DNA of 64,000 nucleotides from Cannabis sativa (Eukaryota > Streptophyta > Magnoliopsida > Rosales > Cannabaceae). The stretch lies in the NCBI RefSeq assembly GCF_029168945.1, contig NC_083604.1:6936812-7000811 (forward strand), in the 5' to 3' direction. A program made the position numbers and the translations under genes. Positions within the stretch are counted from its first letter, which is position 1. Every line of letters begins with the position of its first letter. Below the pieces are notes generated by a model, which saw only the letters and a list, made by a program, of their open reading frames with translations, was not told the origin of the DNA and did no database searches. Of the stretch, positions 35,048 through 47,400 are shown piece after piece.

Positions 35048-36895
35048 CTAGATATCCTCATAATCTAAAACACCCATACGAGCAGTGTGCTCATGAAAGA
35101 CCTTGGGTGGCAAACCCTTAGTAAGGGGGTCTGCAATCATGGAGTTTGTACCTAAGTGTTCTATACAAATCTGTCCACTTTGTACCCTTTCTTTTACAAC
35201 AAGGAACTTGATGTCAATGTGTTTTGACTTCGTCGAGCTCCTATTGTTGTTGGAATACAATACAGCTGACTTATTGTCACAATACAACTTAAGTGGTCTT
35301 TCAATTCCATCCACAATGCGCAGCCCAGTGACAAAGTTTCTCAGCCATATACCATGGTTGGATGCCTCATAACACGCAACAAATTCTGCTGCCATGGTGG
35401 ATGAAGCTATGAGTGTTTGTTTTGCACTCCTCCATGATATAGCTCCACCACCTAACAGATATATGTAGCCCGAAGTAGATCTCCTACTATCTTGGCATCC
35501 CGCAAAGTCGGAGTCAGAATATCCAATGATCTCAAAGTGATCTGACCTCCTATATGTGAGCATGTACTCTCTTGTTCTCTTCAAATATCTTATAACCTTT
35601 TTGGCTGCTTTCCAGTGATCAATTCCTGGATTGCTTAAGTATCTGCCTAACACTCCAACAATGTACGCTATATCCGGACGCGTACAAACTTGAGCATACA
35701 TTAGACTCCCAACAGCCGAAGCGTAGGGAATATTTTGCATTTGTTGAATTTCAAGGCTTCCTTTAGGGCATTGTTTAAGACAAAATTTGTCTCCTTTAAC
35801 GATAGGGGTATCACCAGGTTTACAATCTTGCATGCCAAACTGTTTGAGTACATTATCGATATAGCTCTTTTGTGATAATCCAAGAATACCCCGAGAACGG
35901 TCTCGATGTATTTGAATTCCTAAAACAAAGTCACCAAGATCTTTCATCTCAAAATGCTTCGATAGAAATCTCTTGGTTTCGTGCAATAAGCCTATATCAT
36001 TAGTGGCAAGCAATATGTCATCGACATATAGAACCAGAAATATACACTTACTCCCACTAAACTTATGATACACACAATCATCAACAACATTCATCTCAAA
36101 ACCGAATAAGAGAACCACTTGATGAAATTTGTGGTACCATTGACGGGAAGCTTGCTTGAGTCCATAAATGGATTTCTTTAATTTGCAAACCATATTCTTT
36201 GGGTCACCAACCACAAAGTTTTTTGGTTGCTCCATATAAATTGTCTCATCAATGTCTCCATTGAGAAATGCTGTTTTAACACCCATCTGATGTAACTCAA
36301 GATCAAAGTGAGCAACAAGTGCCATTATTATTCTAAAAGAGTCTTTCGATGAAACTGGAGAGAAAGTCTCTTTATAATCAATGCCTTCTTTCTGAGTATA
36401 GCCTTTTGCTACAAGACGTGCCTTAAACCTCACCACATTACCATTTTCATCCATCTTGGTTTTAAATATCCATTTACAACCAATTGGTTTTACACCTTCT
36501 GGTAATGGGACAGCTTCCCAAACTTTATTGTCTTGCATAGACTTATTCTCTTCATTCATGGCATCATTCCACTTTTGAGAGTTAGAACTTTTCATGGCCT
36601 GATGAAAGTTGATTGGATCATCTTCCATCATTCCAATGCCATCCTCATGTTCTTGAAGATACACTATGTATTCATCTGGATTAATAGCATTTCTTCTTTC
36701 TCTAGTGGATCGTTGCAAAGGCACTTGTTCTTGAGGTTGTTGAGTTTGTACCTCTGGGGTTTGATTGACTATGTTTGGTTGCTCTTGATCTAAAACTTGA
36801 TCAATATTAGGAATGGAATCCTGAATATTGTCAAAAGCAACTATTGGAATAGGAATCAACTCATCTTCAAGAGAAGTGGTTGATTCTAAATCCTC
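35048..36895 (-). CDS. Copia pol, RT-RNase H part (after the amber codon)
   Basis: Same frame as the upstream ORF and separated from it only by the TAG at 36898-36896. It starts with an acidic linker, then KWIFKTKMDENGNVVRFKAR, QMGVKTAFLNGDI, KSIYGLKQASRQWYHKF and the catalytic LYVDDILLATND (YVDD). RNase H follows with GYSDSDFAGCQDSRRSTSGY, ISWRSAKQTLIASSTMAAEF and KHIDIKFLVVKE. Ends ARMGVLDYEDI. All RT and RNase H hallmarks are intact. Without readthrough or repair of the amber codon, it would not be made from the gag-pol mRNA. Confidence 0.93.
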   Translation of the reverse strand, partial: EDLESTTSLEDELIPIPIVAFDNIQDSIPNIDQVLDQEQPNIVNQTPEVQTQQPQEQVPLQRSTRERRNAINPDEYIVYLQEHEDGIGMMEDDPINFHQAMKSSNSQKWNDAMNEENKSMQDNKVWEAVPLPEGVKPIGCKWIFKTKMDENGNVVRFKARLVAKGYTQKEGIDYKETFSPVSSKDSFRIIMALVAHFDLELHQMGVKTAFLNGDIDETIYMEQPKNFVVGDPKNMVCKLKKSIYGLKQASRQWYHKFHQVVLLFGFEMNVVDDCVYHKFSGSKCIFLVLYVDDILLATNDIGLLHETKRFLSKHFEMKDLGDFVLGIQIHRDRSRGILGLSQKSYIDNVLKQFGMQDCKPGDTPIVKGDKFCLKQCPKGSLEIQQMQNIPYASAVGSLMYAQVCTRPDIAYIVGVLGRYLSNPGIDHWKAAKKVIRYLKRTREYMLTYRRSDHFEIIGYSDSDFAGCQDSRRSTSGYIYLLGGGAISWRSAKQTLIASSTMAAEFVACYEASNHGIWLRNFVTGLRIVDGIERPLKLYCDNKSAVLYSNNNRSSTKSKHIDIKFLVVKERVQSGQICIEHLGTNSMIADPLTKGLPPKVFHEHTARMGVLDYEDI

Positions 36896-39105
36896 CTAAA
36901 AAACAAAGTCTTTAACCGTATTTTTCCCCCCAAACTCAATATCCTCAAAAAACTTTGCAGTTCCCGTTTCAAATATATTCTTTACTTTGGGATCATAAAA
37001 CTTGAAACCCCTGGATCGTTCAGAATATCCAATAAAGTAGCTGCTCACAGTTTTGGGTTCCACCTTCTTTTCATTTGGCCTATAAGGCCTAGCCTCAGCT
37101 GGACATCCCCAAACATGAAAGTGCTTAAGACTAGGCTTTCGCCTTGTCCAAAGCTCATAAGGTGTTTTTGCAGCTGCTTTAGTTGGTACCCTATTCAAAA
37201 TGTAGGCTGCTGTCTTAAGTGCCTCTCCCCAGAGTGATTCTGGTAAGGTTGAATGACTGATCATACTCCTTACCATATCTTTAAGAGTACGGTTTCTTCT
37301 TTCACCAACACCATTCATGCTAGGAGATCCTGGCATAGTGTACTGTGGGACAATTCCACACTCCTCTAGATATCTGGCAAAAGGTCCTGGACGTTGTTCA
37401 CCTGATCCGTCATATCTGCCATAGTACTCACCACCACGGTCAGACCTGACTTGCTTTATTCTTTTGCTAAGTTGATTCTCAACTTCAGCCTTAAAAGATT
37501 TGAACACATCCAAGACTTGAAACTTTTCATAAAGTAGAAATAGGTACGCATATCTTGAGTAATCATCTATGAATGATACAAAATATCGTTGACCATTCCA
37601 AGAAGGTGTAGGAAATGGCCCACAAATATCCGTATGTATCAATTCTAAGACATCTATAGCTCTTTTCGCACCCAATTTCTTAGTTTTGGTCTGTTTGCCT
37701 TTGATGCATTCAATGCAAACATCAAAGTCTGAAAAATCAATTGAATCTAAAATTCCATCAGACACAAGTCGCTCAACTCTATTTCTAGAGATGTGACCTA
37801 ACCGTTTGTGCCATAAGGAACTTGATTTTTCATTATCCATTTTACGCTTAGTACCACGTGATTCAACATTCAAGGTTTCATTATAAGAAGCAATAGTGTC
37901 AAGCAAATATAAGTTGTCATAAACCATAAGAGAACCAGTTCCAACAGTATTTGAATTAATAGATAAACTGAAACAATTGTTTCCAAATGAACAACAATAA
38001 CCTAATTTGTCCAAACAAGAAACAGAAACCAAATTCCGTCTAAATGACGGTACAACAAAAGTATCTATCAAATCCAAATAGTAACCAGTACTTAATAACA
38101 ACCTAAAATGCCCTATTGCTTCCACATTTACCGACTTTCCATCTCCCACATAAATGCTTCTTTCAGCATCATTTGGCTTTCGGTAACTCAGGCAACCCTG
38201 CATAGAAACACTGATGTTAGTGGTAGCACCGGAATCTAACCACCAAGTGTTTCTTGGTACTGAAGCTAAATTTACCTCAGAACAGACCAAAGTAAGAAAT
38301 GTACCTTTCTTTGCTCGCCATGCAATATACTTAGCACATTCTTTTTTCATGTGTCCTTTCATGTTACAAAAGAAACAAGCATCATCATTATTGGCTTGAG
38401 TTTGTTTCTTATGTGCAGGACCTTTATCCTTAGCAGCCTCATTCTTTCTTTTCTTGCCCTTATCTTCAGAGGTGCTTGCCAAATGAGCACTTTCAGTCTT
38501 CTCTTGCTTCAATCTTTCTTCCTCTTGAACACAAAATGAAATGAGCTCATTAAGAGTCCACTTCTCCCTTTGGCAGTTGTAACTGACCTTAAATTGACTG
38601 AATTGTGGCGGAAGAGAGATAAGCACTAAATGCACAAGCAAGTCATCCGAAAGCTCAAGCTTTAGTGCCTTCAACTTTGAAGCAAGGTGAGACATTTCCA
38701 TAATGTACTCCCTTATATTTTCCTTGCCCTTAAACTTCATGGAAATAAGTTTCTTTAAAAGAGTACTTGTTTCCGCCTTATCGCTTTTTGCAAAGCGTTT
38801 CTCAATTTCAGCAAGGAAAGTTGTGGCATCGGTGACCTCCTCGGACACCGCACCCCTAAAAGCCTCAGGTATGCCGCGCTTAATGATCATAAGACTCATG
38901 CGGTTTGAACGGTCCCACTTCTCATAAATCCTCCTTTGCTCGGAGGTACTGGTATCCGTAAGAGAAGCAGGACGATCCATCCTTAATGCAAGGTCAAGAT
39001 CCATGCAGCCAAGAACAATAAAAATGTTCTCCTTCCAGTCCTTAAAGTTATTACCATTAAGGACCGGTACCGAATTAAGATTAGCAGATACACTAGCAAC
39101 AACTG
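36896..39105 (-). CDS. Copia gag, protease and integrase, ending at an amber codon
   Basis: Gag starts around [18 protein letters not shown] and includes [15 protein letters not shown] and the UBN2-type capsid. A zinc knuckle [14 protein letters not shown] follows, then the protease core [12 protein letters not shown]. The integrase has its HHCC part ([12 protein letters not shown] ... CIECIKGKQ) and DDE residues in [19 protein letters not shown] and [13 protein letters not shown]. There is no ATG at the expected gag start: the frame follows a CTTTTCAG acceptor-like site at about 39103, and the first in-frame ATG lies about 35 codons in. The initiator may come from an upstream exon or may have been lost. 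Ends ...KDFVF then TAG. Confidence 0.92.
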
Positions 39106-39115
39106 AAAAGAACAA

Positions 39116-39621
39116 TACAATTACATAAATAACATGCTCATATAAGAATCCGAATAAAACAATAAATTCAAATAATGGTTAATCCCATCTCAAGTACCAA
39201 ACACAACATTAATATTAAGTCTTTGGACAGTAATATTAATTGTAAGTGGTACTCTTGTTGTAGTGATCAAACATTGACAATAAATTATGTCAAACAATAT
39301 GCAATCTTTGGACTAACATATTATTCACATAAAATACCTTATAATTGTCACACATTTATCACCACAAACATGCATGAAATTCAACCAAATATTAACTCAC
39401 CTTTAGGTTAGTTAATAAATTTATGAATCACATACACACAATTATCATAATATTTTTATTAAATTAATTTACACAAAAGAGATCACTTTGGTGATATTTT
39501 GTTTCAATTAATTTAATTAAATATTAGATATCCTTAATAAATTTTAAACCAAAATTTGAATTTAATTGTTACTGTTGTATTATTATTATTATTATTATTA
39601 TAATTTAATAAAATTTTAATT

Positions 39622-39669
<48 letters not shown>

Positions 39670-40237
39670 CTGAACAGAATGCAATGTAATGCATTCTCAC
39701 ATAACAGAACAAAACATATAATCAACCTATACATATAATCGTATCCCAGAACATATATAATTCGCATATTATATATGTATGAATTAATACCGTAACAATT
39801 TATATACTTATAAAACTTAAATGGCAATCACATATGCCAAATCACTTAAATGGCATATACCAATCGCATATGCCAAAACACTTAAATGGCAACAATATAT
39901 ATACATATAAAACTTCAATCGCATATACTTTATATATATATATATTTATATATATATACACGATTGATTTATGAATATGCCACAAAACATAATTGGCAGT
40001 ATATATAAATCGTAATTGGTAGAACATAAAAGAAAAACTTCAATTGTAAAGCCTTTTTAATCGCATGCATATCATGTATATATATATACACAATGTAAAT
40101 TTTAATCGCATGCAGTAATGCAGAAATTTCAATGGTATAAGTATATATATATATAATACCACAGTCACCAAATGCAGGAAAAATAATTTAATGGAAGATC
40201 AACACCACTATAAATCCTCAAGAACTAATTTAGGGAT
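39116..40237 (-). other. Copia 5' leader
   Basis: AT-rich leader of about 1.1 kb between the primer site and gag, with no ORF. It contains an (AAT)n run at about 39622-39666 and an (ATT)n run at 39580-39600. Confidence 0.7.
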
Positions 40238-40249
40238 GCTCTGATACCA
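40238..40249 (-). other. Primer binding site (initiator Met tRNA) of the Copia element
   Basis: The minus strand reads TGGTATCAGAGC two bases after the LTR, complementary to the 3' end of tRNA-iMet. Confidence 0.93.
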
Positions 40250-40251
40250 CA

Positions 40252-40703
40252 TGTTAGAATACTGTAAATCTGTATATAGCCTTAATTAATTCATGAGAAT
40301 TAAACAATAAGATTAAGGAATAGCGGAAGTGTACCAGAGTCCATAGAATCGATTTTGTAATGACCTTTAATTGGTATGATCTTCCAATTTACATCAAAAC
40401 CTTTCTCTGTAGTTTTTCTCTTGGTGATGGGGATACAAGAGTGAAAAGATACGATGCAAATGGGGACCATTACCCGTTATATTACCAACAGACAAACCTG
40501 TTGGCAATATTTTTGACTATTTCTATTTGGCCCCTCATCAATATAGAAATTGTCTAATTGGTATCCACATATTAAAATCATGACAATCATGCCCTTAAGT
40601 CATAAACTTTATTCCAAAATAGACCACATAAATTTGACTTATTTATTTGATGACCCAACACACATTTTATATATACAATTGTGACCCTAATAAATTTCGA
40701 ACA
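40252..40703 (-). repeat. 5' LTR of the Copia element
   Basis: 452 bp, the transcription-driving LTR for the minus-strand element. Bounded by TGTTAGAA and CGAACA on the plus strand. Confidence 0.95.
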
Positions 40704-41075
40704 AAGTCTTCAAAATCACCATCCTCAAATGAAGAATTTGGTGAGTCATTGTGTGATTGCGATCGAGAACTATTCATTTCTCTCATAAATTTTTCAAACA
40801 TTAGTTGCATTGCCTTCCATTTCGCTTGCAAAGCATCACATTTGGCTTCATACTATGCTGTTATTTTACTTAATTTTTCATCCATTTCAAACTTCATTTC
40901 TTCTTTCATTTTATGCATCTCTTGTTTCTTGGCTGCCTTTTGAGTTGAGCCAAATCGTTGTAAACCGGAAAGTTTTTTTGAACCTAAAATAGATGAGAAA
41001 ATTCATCTTCATTTGTTGAAGTAGCTCCATACTATGCTGTTATAACCTCATCATTATATTTTGCCTAAAAAGATT
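40704..41075 (-). pseudogene. Transposase_24 (TNPA-like) C-terminal exon
   Basis: After a TTTTTAG acceptor, the minus strand reads AKYNDEVITA then a TAG, YGATSTNEDEFSHLF, and further on MHKMKEEMKFEMDEKLSKIT and AMQLMFEKFMREMNSSRSQS. This acidic, coiled-coil-like tail is typical of plant Ptta/En/Spm transposase_24 proteins. Two GCATAG sites sit where GCACAG (Ala-Gln) is expected. The Copia element cut the exon at 40704. Confidence 0.75.
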
Positions 41076-41702
41076 AAATAACACATGACTTTATCAATAT
41101 TATTAGAAAATTACTAGTTCAATTAAGGTGAGTTCCAATCATTCTTAAAGAATACCAACTTAAGTAAAAAAGAGAAACCAAACTTGTCGTGACACCAGAA
41201 GTAATATGAAAATTGTACTTATTCAATCAATAAGAACACCATTTAAAAACAGTCTAAAAATATACACTTAACAATCCCCACAAAGCTACAACAAATTTTT
41301 TTTACAACATCAAGAAAAAGTTCTTATTTTTCAATGTAATCTTGAGAAAGAAATTATAAAGTAAAAACAAATTCAAGAAGATTACTTCATTAAAATTAAA
41401 AAGAAAAAAGAAGAAGATAATTATGCTTAAAAGGTAAATCACCTGACCAACAAAAAAACTAAATTTTGTGAACCAAAACATGTTTCAAAAAACCCACAAA
41501 TTTTGATGAACATTTACATAGACTATCAACATATGAAGTAAATAAACAACCTAAACATTCAGATACATATATATAATTCCAAATTAAAATTATATTTTTA
41601 AGAATGCTATGGTTCTGGATCTGCAATTTAACAAGACTAGACTAAAAATTTATACAAACACAAACCCATGTACTATTACTTCTCAACATGTATGAGTAAA
41701 AA
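41076..41702. other. Intron-like AT-rich sequence of the TNPA-like gene
   Basis: AT-rich, no coding signal, between two exons of the transposase_24 pseudogene. Confidence 0.5.
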
Positions 41703-41836
41703 TAAAGTCATATCATGATATTTTCTGAAGTAGAATCAACCCAAGATCCATCATTTTTCTTGTGAGTTATAATAAAAAAATTTCTAGCAGAAAGCTCTCC
41801 ATCTTTTAATTTTTCCTATAATAATAATAAAGATAA
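41703..41836 (-). pseudogene. Transposase_24 exon (EKLK...GELSARNFF)
   Basis: The minus strand reads EKLKDGELSARNFFIITHKK then NDGSWVDSTSENIM, matching the conserved 'THTRKDG-S-V' segment of plant transposase_24 proteins. Truncated copies of the front half of this exon recur at 52882-52920 and 53300-53340. 41832-41836 is the GATAA target copy of the solo LTR. Confidence 0.75.
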
Positions 41837-42372
41837 TGTTAGAGATATTATTACAATGGAAGATAAATCAAGACATATACAACTCAATTGTAAAAATAGT
41901 ACAAGGATAATAAAAGAGATTGATTAAATATATGTTATAATACACATATATATATACACTATATATATCGCATATATATATGAAAGGTAGAAGAAGAAGA
42001 TACAAGACATGTAATATAATATATGTATATATATATAATAAGAGAATAATATATATATATATACAGTACTCACTCACAACTTTGAGTGTAGATTAGTGGG
42101 AATCACCATGACTTGAACAAGATATTACACCTTTGTCCAAAAACTTATTTCCCCTATCTCTAAGCACTAAGGGAACTCTCATGGAAATAGCTTTAGGAAT
42201 TATCAAGCCTTAAGATTTTCTAGCAATATGTGCTTTCTTGATAGAAAACTTCTCTTCAATATGAGCATCTTAGACCTCTTTATATAGTGTTTAGGATATC
42301 ACCATTTGAAATTCAAATTCATAAGTCATAATCTCCATGGATGTTATGGACTCAATAAAGAGATGTAACTCA

Positions 42373-44293
42373 TGTTGGAAATTATTTTACCAGGATCTAC
42401 ATTTACTAACAAGTATGTTTGATTAACATCTTAATATGAATTCTAAAATAATGAAAATAAACACATATAAAGTTAGAAAACCTTACAGTGGGTGCAGCGG
42501 AATAATATGACTCCTTCCATTCAGATCTCTAGCCCTTGATTCCTTTCTGTAGCAGAGCATAATCAAGATCTGAATCTGGATCTTCTTTTCTCCTTTTTTG
42601 ATGCAGAATTTCCATAGTCTTACATACTATGATTGAGATACTACTTGATGTGTGTGGGCACTACTCATCACTCAAGAGATTTCGAAAATAGAGAAGAAAG
42701 AAAGAGAGAGAGTGGCGGCTTCATAGTGTTTGAGAAAATAAACAGTAAAGTGTCTATCAAACCTGAAGCCTTTACCTTCTATTTATAGAATACCACATAG
42801 GGTTAAAGTTAAATTATTTGGCATTTAAAAATGAAAAATAAAATGAGAAATAGAGGTAAAGGTGGCCGGCCATGTATTGAGAAAATAAGCCTTCCACTTT
42901 TCTAACTTTCCTATTTTATCATTTCTAGTTTCCCATTTTCTCAAAGATCGTCAATTCTCTGTTTCAACTACATAAATGTCAAATCTAATATTTAATAACT
43001 ATAATTAATTATTAAATAATATATTGTCATTTATTTTATTTATTAATAAAAACTAATCAAAGTTTCCCAATTAATAAATATACCCTTTAAACTCTCTATT
43101 TACTGTTTTACCTTTGCTTAGTGAAAATTCATGAAGCAGACATAGTCTAACTTTTAGAATTTTAATTGATTAATTAAAATCAATTAACTGAGTCTTACAA
43201 GCAGTATGGTCTCAACTAGTATGGGGACCATGGGTATAAGCGAGCTTCCAATAAGTCGAACCGAATTTACCAAGTAAATTCCCTAACTTATTAATTCCTC
43301 ATTGAATCCACACTTAGAACTTGGAATTGCACTCTCAGTCATATAGAACGCTCTATATGTTCCATGATATAGACACATCATTAGTTATTCATTGTTATAA
43401 CCCTAATGTGATCAATGATCCTCTATATAGATGATATAGACACGTCATTAGTTATTCATTGTTATAACCCTAATGTGATCAATGATCCTCTATATAGATG
43501 ATTTACACTGTAAAGTGATTAAATTACCGTAACACCCTACAATGTATTTTATCCTTAAAACACTTAACCTTGTATAAATGATATTTCAGCTAAGTGAAAT
43601 GAGATCTTCACCATTTATTTTCGTTTGGTTAAGCTCGAAGGAAATCATCCTTTACTTTCTATTCGCCAGATAGAAGCTATAGATTCCATATTTATGTTAG
43701 CGCTCCCACTCAATTGCACTACCGTGTTCCCAAAATGTACGTATCACCCTGACCCAAAAGTAGGCTTAACTAACAAATCAAAGAACACGAATAACACTCT
43801 TGAGATTGAACCTAACCATATCAAGATTAAGATCATTTGATCTAGGATCAATAGGTGATATTGAATTGAATAGATATTACTGTAAGTTTTAATATATCTA
43901 ATCAAAGTTCAATATCGGTCCCTTCCGATATATACTCCATACATCCGATACTGGTAAACTTTGCCAATGTCCTGCAAAGGACATAACACTTTTCCAAGGT
44001 GTAAGAATACCTATCGCTGATTATACCATATCAGTCTAAATCCAGTGTTCTGACAAATCAGGGAATAAACTTTTGAACAGATAATTAAGATTATATTCCA
44101 CTGTGCTGACAACACTATAATCTTTAACCAACTCATATGTTTTGGACTTAAAAAAAATTCATACATTATATATATATATAATCATGAAATAAATCATGTG
44201 AACCATGCAACATAAAATGTTATTTCTGATCTTTATTAATAAGTAAATCTGATTATATTGAAATGAGTTTTATTTAGGGCATAAAACCCAACA
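42373..44293 (-). repeat. 3' LTR of the large Copia-type element
   Basis: 1921 bp. Carries a perfect-looking 67-bp tandem duplication (43366-43432 and 43433-43499) and a segment 43168-43297 that the other LTR lacks. Together these exactly explain the 197-bp length difference. Confidence 0.92.
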
Positions 44294-47200
44294 AACTCCC
44301 ACTTGCACTAATATAAAACAAAAAGTGCATTTCAAATAATCATTAACACCTTGATATACCAATCAAGTGTAATAATAGTAAACTTCTCGTAATAGGATCT
44401 GACAGGTTGAATTAAACACAACATCTTCTCCACCATTACTCTTCCTTAATCACAAAATCATTGATAATGTGAAATTCCTCTCTATATGTCTACTCTCTTG
44501 GGATGCTGGATTCTATACTTTTGGCAACTACTTCTTGGTTATTCAGGAAGTAACCCTAGTAGTTAAGGCAAGTTGGAACAGTGCCACAAATGTATAGAAC
44601 TTTCCTTAGACTGAATAAGTACCTTTCCTGCAACTTTAACATTCAGTCTCTTTTTGGTAGACTAAGAGATTTCAGATAGGTTTTTACACTTCTCCAAAAT
44701 CACTACTCCACCCCCAAAGTAATCAGCATCTTATCAGCAGACTTTCTAGCACAAAGGCAAGTCTCGAAATATGATGTGGTGTAGTCTAAGAGTTTTAAAC
44801 ACACCCTTATCGACTAACATATAGTTACTCTTCTTAATCTTAAGATTTACTTGATTGTCTTCCAATGTTCCTCTCCTGGATTAATCTGATACCTACTCAT
44901 TACTCCCACTCAACAACAGGTGTCTGGTCTAAGGCATACTAAAGCATATATGAGACCTCTCACTGTTGATTAAGAAATTCTTTCGTGGCTTTATCTTCTC
45001 TGGAATAGTTGAGACTTTTCCTTAGATAAATAAAATCTATATCTAAGAAGTTGTGAAGTTTCTATAGATTGCCATTGGAAAGAAAATGCTTCAGCATCTG
45101 ATGATTGCATTAGAGTAAGTAATTACCAGGTATACCACAAGCCCTAGGTTCAGATAAACTCAAACCTATAATACTAGGAACAGGAAGTTTTGTTAAGTCC
45201 ATTGAATAGACTTATGAACGAAAACTTCCTTTCATATCCTTGTAATAGAAAACTTTAGGTTACTCCATGTGAATGGATCAAACCATAGTTCTATTGGCTT
45301 TCTTCTTAGTTTCTTATCTTGACAATCCATTACTTATTTAAACTCACAATGGATTTTAATCACTAGTATCTTCCAAGTCATGAGAAGGTAAAGTTCCTTG
45401 AAACTCTCCCACTACGACAAGGTACCGTGAATTATGTCTAAGAAAACTAAATGGTATTGACCTCTTCGGTTGTGTTAAGACAACAGAGGCAGTGGGATCA
45501 TCTTGTAACGAATAAGATGATAGAACACTTATGGAATCAAGAAAAAAAATTATCTCCTTTATTTGCTACTTTATTTTCAGACTTAGTCATTTTCTTAGAA
45601 AAGTGGTATTTGTTTAAACAAACACTTTCTTATCTAATGACTATGGGATGGTCCACCCCTAATCACTTAGAATAGCTAACAAACATGCAAACCAGGGTTA
45701 GCAGTTCTAGCTTTTCCTAAGATTTTGATTAGGTCATCCATGAATCTAGTAATGATTTACATTAAGTATACAACCATTGCATCATTCTGAAATTTTATTA
45801 CCATAGAAGGATTTAGGCAATGACTAGTAACTAATCATCAATATGCAACTCGAATTTCTGGGGAGGTATGTTTGGATATAATTCAAAATCAAATTAATGA
45901 TCTTTGAACTACATATCTACTAACTTTTTCTCCACCCCTATCAGTTCGCAAGATCTTTAACCACTTATCATTGCTAGAAATTCATGAAATTTTTCAAACA
46001 TTTCAAATTTCTTTTGCATAAGGTAAAATTTAAAGTTATCGTTTTAAGAATACAACGAAAACTCATATCCACCCCTAAATGTACATCCATCTGCGAATGA
46101 GATGAACTTAATTTCAGTGGTATATAGGCATATTAACTCTTTGCAGAGAATGATCTTGTCAAAACCACTATGAACAAGATACAAATGCCATAGATTTATA
46201 AAATATGTGGTTGTATCTTTTGATGACTTCAGTTTAGTTACATCAAAGAGTTCTTAGAATAGTGCAAGTGGATTCTGGTCACAGAATACCAAACTCATAC
46301 AGTTTGAATCCATTGAAAGAAAATGGTTATGAAACACTTATGAAAGTGTAACTGTATAATTAGTAATTCTTTCTTGGACCACTACTACTAATCTAACTCT
46401 ATGATTTGCCTATACAAGTAGGAGATTTCTAAGATTGAGGATTTATATCATTTTGGGATAGAATTTTGAGAATATAATCATATGCGTCATTTAATTTCTT
46501 AAGAGAAAATATGGAATGACTTTATATGATTTATAGACCATTCATCCAATGATATGTTATTAAGCTGATTCGCAATGAATAAGCTAAGAGGAATTAGGAT
46601 AATTTCGTTTTAAATAAGAATCCAACGATGCTCCGATTAGCGAGAGTCAAAGTAATCTTATTTATACAATCTTCTTGTTTCATATTGCAAAATACTAGTC
46701 TAAGGTGTCATCAGTTGATGAACAACTAGATGTTGCATATACAATATTTATCTTTCGAGATCTAACACTATTATGTTAGTCTAATGGTGAAAATCCATTA
46801 TGGATTTATCTCATTAGAAAAACAAACCAAGTTAGACCAACAATGAAGATTCGAAATTAAACTACAATTTAATAACAGAATATAACATAGTTCAATACAA
46901 ATTCATACACAATTCAGAAATTATTAAAGCATATAGCAAGTAGGAATGACAAGTGAAAATACTAAAGCATACAATCCTAAATAATTTCTAAGGTTTTCAA
47001 CAAACTGATATCAGTGTCCCGTTTAGGCGAGAGTCAAAGCTACCATTCATTGAATAGAGTTGTCAGCTCATCTAAAATGATCAACATTTTAGCAACCTTT
47101 TATTCGATCAAGATGTGAATCCGCGTTGTCCCGTTTAGGTGAGAGTCAAGGCTATTCTATCTTATGAGCTTCCACCATTGTTTCATATTCTTGCAAGTCT

Positions 47201-47400
47201 TATACAGTCGCCACCATTAGGGTGATCAATACTATATAAAAAACTTACAAGATTACTTATCTTTCGAGATTAAACGGTGCTAACTTGCTAATGAACGTTC
47301 TTCTATTAGGGAGGATTACTCACTAAAACAATAGCTATGTAAAACCAACAATGAAGATCGAATATCCATATAATAATAAAGCTCATTATTTAATGAAGGT
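44294..47400 (-). pseudogene. Degenerate Copia pol
   Basis: The clearest remnant, on the minus strand at about 44850-44965, reads LIYALVCLRPDTC, MSRYQINPGEEHWKTIK and IL. It corresponds to the junction between RT and RNase H in Copia pol. Surrounding sequence has stops in every frame. The motif CCCGTTTAGG(C/T)GAGAGTCAA recurs at about 47018 and 47129, with a looser copy at 46633. Confidence 0.65.

Larger units (their letters stand above)
34186..40703 (-). mobile_element. Ty1/Copia LTR retrotransposon, nearly complete
   Basis: The LTRs 34186-34637 and 40252-40703 are both 452 bp (TGTTAGAA...AACA) and differ at about seven positions. The target AAGTC is duplicated at 34181-34185 and 40704-40708. 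Orientation is minus: initiator-Met primer site at 40238-40249, then leader, gag-pol, and purine tract at about 34638-34650. One amber codon interrupts an otherwise open gag-pol. It inserted into a transposase exon of the second CACTA element. Confidence 0.96.

Noticed and set aside
35103..35372. Plus-strand open frame antisense to Copia RNase H
   Set aside because: It is a shadow of the well-supported minus-strand pol frame.
43625..43840. 71-codon frame repeated at 51570-51785
   Set aside because: The duplication is explained by the two LTRs of the same element; there is no sign of a separate gene.
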